Assembly: GCA_030602675.1 (NCBI GenBank)
Contig: JAUVZH010000217.1
Span: forward strand, 1 to 5,484
DNA length: 5,484 bases
Direction of reading: 5' to 3'
Source of the DNA: Candidatus Heimdallarchaeota archaeon
GTDB taxonomy: Archaea; Asgardarchaeota; Heimdallarchaeia; JABLTI01
In this document: piece by piece, positions 1-5,060 of the stretch
Layout: each line of letters opens with the position of its first letter
Numbering within the stretch: position 1 is the first letter of the stretch
Translations under genes and position numbers: made by a program
The notes under the pieces: model-generated
Told to the model about the DNA's origin: nothing
The model's input: only the letters and a program-made list of their open reading frames with translations
The model's database searches: none

Positions 1-1134
1 GAAAAATCAATAGTTGAAGAGGTCTTCAAAGGGGTAATGGTTGATGAGGAGGAAGAAAAAACACTTCATGAAAGCCCATTAGATGTTTTTGATTCTGAAG
101 ATGAATTAACAATAGATGAAGATGTAAGTGATGTTGAATCAATCGATATTATTGATGATGAACAATTGGAAGAAGATCTAGAACCAGAAGATCAAATAGA
201 ATCATATGATTTACCTGCTGCTTTTGAAGAGGATGAAGTAGAAGTGGAACAAGATAGTATTTTTGAAAGTGACGAAACTCCAGCGTTTAAAGGGGAACCA
301 ATGCTAAATAAAATACAAGAACTGAAACAAGTGATTGAAGATACAGATATTCATGCTGATTTAACAGAACCAACAATTGAGAAACCTATAGTAGAAACAG
401 AGGATGCTTTACCAGTTGAAGAGCCAGAAATTGTTGAAACTATGCTTGAACCATTTACTGTAGATGAAGATTTACCATTAGATGAAATGTTAGCTAAAAG
501 AAAGAAAGAATTGGAAACACTCAAGACTGTTTTAAAAACTGAAGAAAAAGCGATTGAAAAACTGGAACAAAGAAACATTGGTTTAGATTATTATGAGAGA
601 ATGCATCCACAAAAAGTTTATCCTCTAATAATTAGTATTCCACCTCCTTCAATAAATGGTAACGAATTTAATGAAGTGAAAATCCAACCAATATTTCCAG
701 GTTGTTATGTTACACCAAATGAAGAAATTGTTAGCTTAGACGATGAAAATATGGTTTCTGCTGAGTTTAGTATAACTCCAATAATTGGTCGCGGTAAAGT
801 AAATGGAAGAGTTGGTCTATGGTATAGAAACAAGAATATTCTTGCTGTCAATACTCCTTCAATGGTTGCTAGTATCTTCTGGCCAAGATTTACAATATCA
901 ATAAGCATAATACTTGGTCTAATACCATTTATCGTTGGATTGTTTACTGATTTAAATACTACAATTGCTGATGGAATAAACAATACCATCACAGCAAATA
1001 TGATAATGTGGATTGAATTAGGAGTGTTCTTAGCATTTCTCTTCCTAACGATGGGCCTTTTCTTTGGAAAAAGACCATTAAAGAAGTCTACAAATCAGAA
1101 ATTCTATCCAGTTGATTTAGAAAACAAAGAATAA
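1..1134 (+). CDS. Acidic, coiled-coil, two-helix membrane-anchored protein, 5' partial
   Basis: The frame is open from base 1 with no stop before the first ATG at 37, and that ATG has no well-spaced ribosome binding site, so the gene probably begins upstream of the window. Numbering from the ATG (365 residues), 38 of the first 80 residues are Asp or Glu by my count, with one Lys and no Arg. Residues about 150-180 are rich in Lys and Glu and look like a short coiled coil. Residues about 184-275 look like a beta-rich domain, beginning YYERMHPQKVYPL and containing FPGCYVTP and EFSITPIIGRG. Two hydrophobic helices follow at about 287-304 and 323-343, joined by a short loop, then a basic KRPLKK tail. 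This suggests both ends are cytoplasmic, with the long acidic arm inside the cell. I do not recognise a named family. The beta-domain resembles membrane-proximal domains of large uncharacterised proteins, but only from memory. A scaffold or docking role is inference. Confidence 0.85.
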   Translation, partial: EKSIVEEVFKGVMVDEEEEKTLHESPLDVFDSEDELTIDEDVSDVESIDIIDDEQLEEDLEPEDQIESYDLPAAFEEDEVEVEQDSIFESDETPAFKGEPMLNKIQELKQVIEDTDIHADLTEPTIEKPIVETEDALPVEEPEIVETMLEPFTVDEDLPLDEMLAKRKKELETLKTVLKTEEKAIEKLEQRNIGLDYYERMHPQKVYPLIISIPPPSINGNEFNEVKIQPIFPGCYVTPNEEIVSLDDENMVSAEFSITPIIGRGKVNGRVGLWYRNKNILAVNTPSMVASIFWPRFTISISIILGLIPFIVGLFTDLNTTIADGINNTITANMIMWIELGVFLAFLFLTMGLFFGKRPLKKSTNQKFYPVDLENKE

Positions 1135-1154
1135 TTTTTTATTCTTTTTTTCTT
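1135..1154 (+). terminator. U-tract terminator after the acidic membrane protein gene
   Basis: Two T runs, six and seven long, separated by ATTC, begin directly after the TAA stop. There is no hairpin. Archaeal RNA polymerase is known to terminate at U-rich tracts without a stem-loop, so this is a plausible intrinsic terminator. It also separates this gene from the next, which has its own TATA-like box. Confidence 0.55.
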
Positions 1155-1164
1155 AATGTTCTAG

Positions 1165-1188
1165 AAAGATTTTAATATAATCTAAATA
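1165..1188 (+). promoter_or_regulatory. Archaeal TATA-like promoter for the small membrane protein
   Basis: TTTAATATAA at 1171-1180 follows a purine-rich GAAAGA that could act as a BRE. With the usual spacing of about 25-27 bases from TATA centre to start, transcription would begin near 1201. That is almost on top of the ribosome binding site, giving a very short leader. TAAATA at 1183-1188 is a weaker alternative. Confidence 0.45.
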
Positions 1189-1200
1189 ATTTCACAGAAG

Positions 1201-1207
1201 AAGGTGA
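1201..1207 (+). promoter_or_regulatory. Ribosome binding site AAGGTGA deciding the small protein's start
   Basis: AAGGTGA matches the archaeal Shine-Dalgarno core GGTGA and ends eight bases before the ATG at 1216. The in-frame GTG at 1204 lies inside this motif, so the ATG is the better start. If transcription began at about 1201-1204, a leaderless GTG start would remain possible. Confidence 0.6.
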
Positions 1208-1215
1208 AAACAATC

Positions 1216-1434
1216 ATGAAAGACTTCAGCGTTTTCCTTGGACCTAAAGGACTTCTAGCATTTGGAATAATATTCTTGATATTAGGTGCATTAGCATTGG
1301 TATGGTTGATATTATATCAAGAAGCTGATCCTGATAGGACATTTAGAGGTTCTGTTGCTAGATCAATAGCTACTTCACTATTTCTTGGCATGTCTGTGTT
1401 CATGCTTTTGATTTGGAGTGGAGTTGTACTTTAA
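1216..1434 (+). CDS. Small membrane protein with two transmembrane helices, unknown function
   Basis: This encodes 72 residues from the ATG that is correctly spaced behind AAGGTGA; a GTG at 1204 would add four residues. A hydrophobic helix spans about 13-34 and a second about 51-71. They are joined by a charged loop, EADPDRTFRGSVAR, with acidic residues first and Arg after. There is no cleavable signal peptide, catalytic motif or cysteine. I do not recognise the family. It lies 81 bases after the acidic two-helix membrane protein on the same strand, but the U-tract and TATA-like box between them suggest a separate transcript. Partnership with that neighbour is only a guess. The periodic hydrophobicity, good start signal and promoter make it a credible real gene despite its size. 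Confidence 0.7.
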   Translation: MKDFSVFLGPKGLLAFGIIFLILGALALVWLILYQEADPDRTFRGSVARSIATSLFLGMSVFMLLIWSGVVL

Positions 1435-1442
1435 TTCAAAAT

Positions 1443-1464
1443 CTTATCTTTCTATCTATTTTCT
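1443..1464 (+). terminator. Pyrimidine-rich 3' end of the small membrane protein gene
   Basis: The sequence after the stop is T-rich on the plus strand (CTTATCTTTCTATCTATTTTCT) with no stem. It lies between convergent genes, and the minus strand here is A-rich. It could therefore terminate only the plus-strand transcript. I see no clear terminator for the opposing minus-strand operon. Confidence 0.3.
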
Positions 1465-1479
1465 ACATCAATTAGTTTT

Positions 1480-2235
1480 TTAGAAATACTTAGAGCAAGA
1501 ACAATCAATTCTAGGATTGATAGTTAAAGATTCAAATTGCATCGATCCAATATCACAAAATTGTAATTTATTGAGAAGTAGCGGTTCTTCTCCTAACATT
1601 ATTCTGGTCGCTTCTGAAATTTGGATACTACCAATTATGTTGATTATTGCAGGATGAATTCCTACTTCAGCAGATGTAGGTAATTTTTCATCATCAGCTT
1701 GATTAAAAATACAATCAATACAAGCACTTTCTCTTTTGACTGTCATTGTATTTCCACTTAATCCACTTACTGCACCAAAAATAAATGGTATATCTTTTTC
1801 CAAACATTCCTGATTTAATGCAAATCTTGGTTTAAATCTATCAACAGCGTCGACAACAAAATCAACATCTTTTGATGCCATATGAGCATTCTCAAAAGTT
1901 ATTGCCTCTTGAATTGCTTCAATCTCAACATCAGGATTTAATTCATGGAGGAAATCTTTTGCAATTTGGACTTTAGGGTTGCCTATATCCTTATCGCGGT
2001 AAAGAGTCTGTCTTTGTAGGTTTGTTAATTCTACGAGGTCTTTATCGATTATTCTAAGAAAGCGAACACCTAGTGCTACCAATTGTGTTGCAGTTATTGA
2101 ACCTAGTCCACCAACACCAACAACAGTAACCTTGGCTTTTCGAATTTGCTCTAAACCCTTTGCTCCAATTGATGGAATTGCAACGAATCTTGAATATCTG
2201 CTATTTTTGTAATCAATTTTTGTCATGCTCATCAT
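1480..2235 (-). CDS. ThiF/MoeB/HesA-family E1-like adenylyltransferase with altered cysteine sites
   Basis: This 251-residue protein spans a typical MoeB/ThiF catalytic fold. Visible motifs are RYSRF at 13-17 (ATP-contacting Arg in MoeB's RYNRQ), the GVGGLGS nucleotide loop at 40-46, Asp64 in DKDLVELTNLQRQ with Arg75, Lys88, and DAVD at 129-132. Such enzymes adenylate the C-terminal Gly of a ubiquitin-like or sulfur-carrier protein (MoaD, ThiS, SAMP, Urm1 type); other relatives activate different carboxylates. A CxxC is present at 172-175, but the second zinc pair is C245-S-C247 rather than CxxC. The usual crossover-loop Cys (TCxxxGV in MoeB) is Ser188 in LPTSAEVGIHP. This predicts adenylation without a thioester or persulfide step at that residue. 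The gene overlaps the HD gene by 23 bases. ATGs at 2235, 2232 and 2226 are all possible; GAGG at 2239-2242 spaces best with 2232. No rhodanese domain or carrier-protein gene is in view, so the partner is unknown. Confidence 0.9.
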   Translation of the reverse strand: MMSMTKIDYKNSRYSRFVAIPSIGAKGLEQIRKAKVTVVGVGGLGSITATQLVALGVRFLRIIDKDLVELTNLQRQTLYRDKDIGNPKVQIAKDFLHELNPDVEIEAIQEAITFENAHMASKDVDFVVDAVDRFKPRFALNQECLEKDIPFIFGAVSGLSGNTMTVKRESACIDCIFNQADDEKLPTSAEVGIHPAIINIIGSIQISEATRIMLGEEPLLLNKLQFCDIGSMQFESLTINPRIDCSCSKYF

Positions 2236-2818
2236 ATTCCTCTAGAATAGTGGAAGTTAAATTTCTAACAAGATCAAATTGATATTTGCTTTTTTCTTGA
2301 TTAAAGTTCTCGAAAAATTCTTTGAAAAGCTTCTGAGGGAAACCACGTTGTATGTAATCATTTAATTGTAAAATAGTCTCCAAGCGATCAGCTTCTACAA
2401 CAATTTTTGATTCAATTGATTCATGTTTGATGAATTCTTCATAATAGGTCATTATTTTACTAGCCAAATTTTGAGGTAAATTATCGAGAAGAGATTTTAA
2501 AGCATTTTTGTCTAATTCTTTTTTGAATTCATCATATTTTTTAACAGAGAATTTCCTTATTCGTCTATCTAAATCTTGTGAATTACATTCAGACAAGTCA
2601 TGGATTAAACTCATGATCAAAACTTTCTCTAAATCAATTTCATTACCTTTGCTTTTTTCATCAAGTGCAATAATAAGTGTTAGAAGAGTCATCATGTAGC
2701 TATGATCTGCAACGCTTTCAACATCAGCTAGTGACACACCAGAATAAACCCACCCACTTCTAATCATTCTCTTCATACGTATTGTTTCTTGCAGAAAAAG
2801 TAGTATTTGATCATTCAA
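2213..2818 (-). CDS. HD-domain nucleotidase, YfbR/HDDC2-like
   Basis: The 201 residues match the all-helical HD fold of E. coli YfbR and human HDDC2, which are metal-dependent 5'-(deoxy)nucleotidases acting on nucleoside monophosphates. Visible signatures are MKRMIRSGWVYSGV at 15-28 (Arg20 and Trp23 sit where YfbR has nucleotide-contacting Arg and Trp), ESVADHSY at 34-41 with His39, LIHDLSE at 71-77 with His73, Asp74 and Glu77, and EADRLE at 142-147 with Asp144. This is a complete H...HD...D metal set. Length is normal for the family. The start is TTG: it lies six bases behind GAGGT, an in-frame TGA sits just upstream, and the next in-frame ATG (residue 15) would cut into the conserved first helix. 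It is the first gene of an operon with the E1-like gene. Activity is likely but substrate preference is not visible. Confidence 0.88.
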   Translation of the reverse strand: MNDQILLFLQETIRMKRMIRSGWVYSGVSLADVESVADHSYMMTLLTLIIALDEKSKGNEIDLEKVLIMSLIHDLSECNSQDLDRRIRKFSVKKYDEFKKELDKNALKSLLDNLPQNLASKIMTYYEEFIKHESIESKIVVEADRLETILQLNDYIQRGFPQKLFKEFFENFNQEKSKYQFDLVRNLTSTILEEYDEHDKN

Positions 2819-2824
2819 ATTAAT

Positions 2825-2829
2825 ACCTC
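2825..2829 (-). promoter_or_regulatory. Ribosome binding site GAGGT supporting a TTG start
   Basis: On the minus strand, GAGGT lies six bases before TTG at 2818. The in-frame TGA at 2828-2830 rules out a longer protein, so TTG is the only start keeping the whole HD domain. Confidence 0.65.
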
Positions 2830-2843
2830 ACAATAAGTGTTCA

Positions 2844-2854
2844 TGTTATTAACA
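2844..2854. repeat. Inverted repeat TGTTA-T-TAACA in the HD operon leader
   Basis: This is a perfect 5-base inverted repeat with one central base, 26 bases before the TTG start. It uses the same half-site as the larger repeat at 2862-2882, with the TGTTA halves 20 bases apart, about two helical turns. It could be a second operator copy. Confidence 0.4.
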
Positions 2855-2861
2855 TTTCAGG

Positions 2862-2882
2862 ATTGTTAAAATATGTAACAAT
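2862..2882. repeat. Inverted repeat ATTGTTA-N7-TAACAAT, possible operator
   Basis: Perfect 7-base arms flank a 7-base spacer. The site lies between the TATA-like sequence at 2893-2912 and the coding start, about where transcription should begin. That fits a repressor site. The regulator is unknown, and chance matches are common in sequence this AT-rich. Confidence 0.45.
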
Positions 2883-2892
2883 TAAATGCTAT

Positions 2893-2912
2893 CCATTTAT
2901 AGATTTATATGC
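2893..2912 (-). promoter_or_regulatory. TATA-like promoter of the HD/E1-like operon
   Basis: The minus strand reads CATATAAATCTATAAATGG, two overlapping TATA-like boxes. A start about 26 bases downstream would fall near 2870-2880, inside the inverted repeat, and leave a leader of about 50-60 bases. CATATTTTAAC, within the repeat, is a weaker alternative closer to the gene. Confidence 0.4.
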
Positions 2913-2926
2913 TATCATTAATTAAT

Positions 2927-2961
2927 TAAAAAGAAAAGAAAAATGTTGGAAAAAATCCAAC
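2927..2961 (-). terminator. Hairpin plus U-rich terminator of the PAC2 gene
   Basis: Directly after the TAA stop the minus strand reads GTTGGA, five T, TCCAAC: a perfect 6-base stem with a 5-base loop. ATTTTTCTTTTCTTTTT follows, so it combines a stem-loop with the U-rich tract that archaeal polymerase uses. It separates the PAC2 gene from the HD operon downstream. Confidence 0.65.
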
Positions 2962-3732
2962 TTAAGTATAGAATGTTCTCTTCCTAGATCTGTCAGTTGA
3001 TGGGGTAGCCATTTCTTGAGTTTGAAAAGCTAGTTCAGCAAGTTTCTTCTTAATAGATTCAGATTGTTCTTTCAGGGTTTCAACATTGATGTTTGTGTTT
3101 TTGTAGGTATTAAGAGTCTGTATGAGAGAAGCTGCTGCACCTGGATCTGGTAAGTCAGGTCTAGTACCTACGAGAAAAGCAAATCCATCTACATCGCTAA
3201 TCATTGTTTTGTTTAAAATAGCACCAGCAAATCCTTTGATAAACCCACTCTTCAATGGTGGTATATTTAACTTGCTTACTTTTTCTTTTAGCTCAGGTTC
3301 TGCAACTAAATAGACTTTGGCTTCATCTTTCTTATTCAAATAAGCAAATCCATCAAGAGCAATTATTTCCTTTGCACCATGTTTCTCAGCCCAATTCATT
3401 ACTGCATTTGCAATATGAAAAGCTGCTTCTGCATTAACTGCACTTTCACCAATGAAAACTGCAATATCAAAACCTTCTTTGCCCATGATTCTATAAGGAT
3501 GTCTTAAATATCCATCAAGAAAAACCGCGACTGGAGGAATAACAATTCCTTCTACAAATCCTATCGTTTTTAATTTCATTATCTCACTAATGTGTTGTGC
3601 TGCTATAGCGCCTGCTAATCCCACGCCTGGAAACCCCACTAGTACAGTCGAGACATCAAAATCTTCTTTACAAACACATCTAGCATAAAGATTCTTTTCC
3701 ATATTTTTAGCTATTGATTTATCATAATCCAT
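2962..3732 (-). CDS. PAC2-family proteasome assembly chaperone-like protein (PbaB-type) with HbYX tail
   Basis: The 256 residues match the PAC2 family, which includes eukaryotic PAC1/PAC2 and archaeal PbaA/PbaB; some members aid 20S proteasome assembly. Family landmarks are VGFPGVGLAG at 32-41, VIPPVAVF at 64-71, the helix NAEAAFHIANAVMNW at 100-114, DGFAYL at 127-132, GFIKGFAGAIL at 163-173 and TRPDLPDPGAAASLI at 190-204. A Lys/Glu-rich helix, probably a coiled coil, covers about 216-241, then a basic tail ending Phe-Tyr-Thr. That ending fits the HbYX motif (hydrophobic, Tyr, any residue) with which proteasome activators and PbaB dock into alpha-ring pockets. I chose ATG 3732 because GGAGTG lies seven bases upstream; a TTG at 3747 begins inside that region and adds five residues. 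The gene appears monocistronic, with its own TATA-like box and terminator. Family assignment is firm; proteasome docking is inferred from the tail. Confidence 0.9.
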   Translation of the reverse strand: MDYDKSIAKNMEKNLYARCVCKEDFDVSTVLVGFPGVGLAGAIAAQHISEIMKLKTIGFVEGIVIPPVAVFLDGYLRHPYRIMGKEGFDIAVFIGESAVNAEAAFHIANAVMNWAEKHGAKEIIALDGFAYLNKKDEAKVYLVAEPELKEKVSKLNIPPLKSGFIKGFAGAILNKTMISDVDGFAFLVGTRPDLPDPGAAASLIQTLNTYKNTNINVETLKEQSESIKKKLAELAFQTQEMATPSTDRSRKRTFYT

Positions 3733-3739
3733 TTCAAAG

Positions 3740-3745
3740 CACTCC
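3740..3745 (-). promoter_or_regulatory. Ribosome binding site GGAGTG deciding the PAC2 start
   Basis: GGAGTG on the minus strand ends seven bases before ATG 3732. The upstream in-frame TTG at 3747 overlaps it and has no comparable motif of its own at the right distance, so the ATG is preferred. Confidence 0.55.
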
Positions 3746-3775
3746 AAGTCTTTGGATACTATACTTATGGTGATG

Positions 3776-3795
3776 AATTTATTATATCTTACGTA
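3776..3795 (-). promoter_or_regulatory. TATA-like promoter of the PAC2 gene
   Basis: The minus strand reads ACGTAAGATATAATAAAT, with a purine-rich BRE-like lead into GATATAATA. A start about 27 bases on would fall near 3757, giving a leader of about 25 bases that includes the ribosome binding site. The remaining bases to 3878 are AT-rich and hold no gene that I can support. Confidence 0.5.
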
Positions 3796-3878
3796 TTATT
3801 AAGTTACTAAATTATTTAATGACTAACGTAGATTGTATTGAATAGTAAAAACTTACACTATGCTTTCTAAAGATGTCA

Positions 3879-3928
3879 AATAGAAAACGAAACAAATTGA
3901 AAGCCGGAGATTGTTTAAAACCCCCGAC
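3879..3928 (-). terminator. Terminator of the methyltransferase gene with G.U-rich stem
   Basis: In minus-strand RNA, the bases complementary to 3919-3928 (GTCGGGGGTT) pair with those complementary to 3903-3912 (AATCTCCGGC). The 10-base stem includes three G.U pairs and closes a 6-base loop, TTAAAC. A U-rich run (TTTCAATTTGTTTCGTTTTC) follows. Read on the plus strand, the wobble pairs become A-C mismatches, so the structure favours minus-strand transcription. It explains the only GC-rich patch in this intergenic stretch. Confidence 0.65.
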
Positions 3929-3945
3929 AAGTTCAGATATTTAAT

Positions 3946-4836
3946 CTACTTAGAATTTTTAATCACAGAAATCATTTTTTCAATGTGCTTATGTGACGTT
4001 CCACAACATCCACCTAAAAATTCTACTCCGAGTTTCTTCATTTCCAACATGTCTTTTGAAAATCTTTCCGGATTGATTGGATAAAGATTCTTCCCAGCAA
4101 CAGTTAATGGTGCTCCTGCTGTAGGTTGAACAATTACTGGTTTTTTGGCTACTGCTTTAATCTCTTTTGCTAAACCTATCATTTCGAAGCTATCCAAAGT
4201 ACAACCACAACCAACGATATCAGCTCCAGCTTTTTCCAATTGTTCAATACATTCTTTTACTTCTTTGTTATCGACAGGCGTCCTATATCCCTCTGCAACT
4301 TTCGCAAAGGTCATTGCTGCTATAACTGGTATATCTGAAGAAGCAGATTTAATCGCTTTAATTGCTGTAATAGCTTCATCCAAGTAATACATGGTTTCAA
4401 TACTAAACAAGTCAACATTGCCTTTTAGCATGGCTGTTATCTGCTCATTGAAAGCTTCTTCGAACATTCCAAGTGTATATTCACCACCATCTCTTTCAAG
4501 CAAAGCTGCATTAGGTCCAATATTTCCAGCAACATAACCATTCTTTGGACAGATATTCTTTGCTAACTCAACTTGACGAAGGTTGATGAGTTCAATTTTG
4601 TTCTCTAATTTCTTTCCTAATCCAATTCGAGTTGCACCGTAAGTATTCGTATGAATTATATCGACTCCAACATCAAAGTAACCTTTGTGAATTTCAGAAA
4701 TAATCTCAGAAAAATAAGCTGAAAATCTTTCAGCAGAATCACCAAGAACTATCCCTTTTTCGATTAATTCTGTACCCATTGCTCCATCTACAAAAACTGC
4801 TCTTTGTTTTGCTAAATCAAGTATAGATTTTTTCAT
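3946..4836 (-). CDS. Homocysteine S-methyltransferase-family protein (MetH N-module/BHMT-like)
   Basis: The 296 residues form one homocysteine-binding TIM barrel, as in the MetH N-terminal module, BHMT and MmuM. These transfer a methyl group to homocysteine thiolate held on zinc, making methionine. Visible motifs are FVDGAMGTEL at 15-24, HTNTYGA at 62-68, GNIGP at 104-108, SIETM at 145-149, GCGCTLD at 209-215 and GGCCGTS at 275-281. Cys212, Cys277 and Cys278 are the expected zinc ligands. The usual Asn before the first ligand (GxNC) is Gly211. There are no folate, cobalamin or reactivation domains, so the methyl donor could be a separate corrinoid protein, S-methylmethionine, SAM or a betaine; the sequence does not decide. 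The ATG follows GGTGA by five bases. The gene is divergent from a HyuA-type gene and appears monocistronic. Confidence 0.9.
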   Translation of the reverse strand: MKKSILDLAKQRAVFVDGAMGTELIEKGIVLGDSAERFSAYFSEIISEIHKGYFDVGVDIIHTNTYGATRIGLGKKLENKIELINLRQVELAKNICPKNGYVAGNIGPNAALLERDGGEYTLGMFEEAFNEQITAMLKGNVDLFSIETMYYLDEAITAIKAIKSASSDIPVIAAMTFAKVAEGYRTPVDNKEVKECIEQLEKAGADIVGCGCTLDSFEMIGLAKEIKAVAKKPVIVQPTAGAPLTVAGKNLYPINPERFSKDMLEMKKLGVEFLGGCCGTSHKHIEKMISVIKNSK

Positions 4837-4878
4837 TTATTTCACCAGACAGAAACTATACCTAGTCTACTAATATAA

Positions 4879-4890
4879 CCTATATACTAC
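4879..4890 (-). promoter_or_regulatory. TATA-like promoter of the methyltransferase gene
   Basis: The minus strand reads GTAGTATATAGG. A start about 27 bases downstream would be near 4857, leaving a leader of about 20 bases that contains the GGTGA ribosome binding site at 4842-4846. GTTATATTA just downstream is an alternative TATA. Confidence 0.45.
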
Positions 4891-4935
4891 TTGAACTTTA
4901 TTTTAAAAAAAGTTCCTCAAATAAACAACACAAAA

Positions 4936-4958
4936 ACTATAAGGAAATACTATAAATT
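4936..4958 (+). promoter_or_regulatory. Tandem ACTATAA boxes, likely promoter of the HyuA-type gene
   Basis: ACTATAA occurs at 4936-4942 and again at 4949-4955, 13 bases apart, with a purine-rich GGAAA between them that could be a BRE for the second box. A start near 4980 would give a leader of about 80 bases. TTAAAATA near 5000-5007 is a second candidate, with a leader of about 30 bases. Confidence 0.4.
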
Positions 4959-4972
4959 CGTTATCAAAAAAG

Positions 4973-5002
4973 TAATCGAAAGGATTAATTGACATTCGAT
5001 TA
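4973..5002. repeat. Inverted repeat TAATCGAA-N14-TTCGATTA, possible operator
   Basis: Perfect 8-base arms are separated by 14 bases, so the half-sites are 22 bases apart, about two helical turns, as for a dimeric regulator. The site covers the start predicted from the box at 4949 and abuts the alternative TATA near 5000. Its ligand and regulator are unknown. It differs from the TGTTA/TAACA repeats upstream of the HD operon. Confidence 0.5.
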
Positions 5003-5050
5003 AAATAGTCTCTATTGACTGAACTTTCCAAACTTCAAATCTTATAAGAA

Positions 5051-5055
5051 GAGGA
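5051..5055 (+). promoter_or_regulatory. Ribosome binding site GAGGA setting a GTG start
   Basis: GAGG ends six bases before GTG at 5061. The GTG opens directly into the conserved first strand of the HyuA fold, and no in-frame ATG lies near, so the GTG start is well supported. Confidence 0.65.
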
Positions 5056-5060
5056 TAATT

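Noticed and set aside
351..992. Long open frames on the minus strand opposite the acidic membrane protein
   Set aside because: They are low-complexity Ser/Val or Ile-rich translations of the complementary strand, with no start signals and no family resemblance; the plus-strand frame is clearly the coding one.
3122..3437. Plus-strand open frames inside the PAC2 gene
   Set aside because: They are antisense to well-conserved PAC2 motifs, overlap each other, and lack promoters or ribosome sites.
3769..3776. GTGATGA resembling a C box of an archaeal C/D guide RNA
   Set aside because: I found no CTGA D box at a suitable distance, and the motif falls in the PAC2 leader.
3874..3945. Possible 23-residue plus-strand ORF beginning MSNRKRNKLKAG in the gap between PAC2 and the methyltransferase
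   Set aside because: It has no ribosome binding site or promoter, and its GC-rich part is better explained as the methyltransferase terminator on the other strand.
4145..4387. 80-codon plus-strand frame inside the methyltransferase gene
   Set aside because: It is antisense to the conserved zinc-ligand region and has no start signals.
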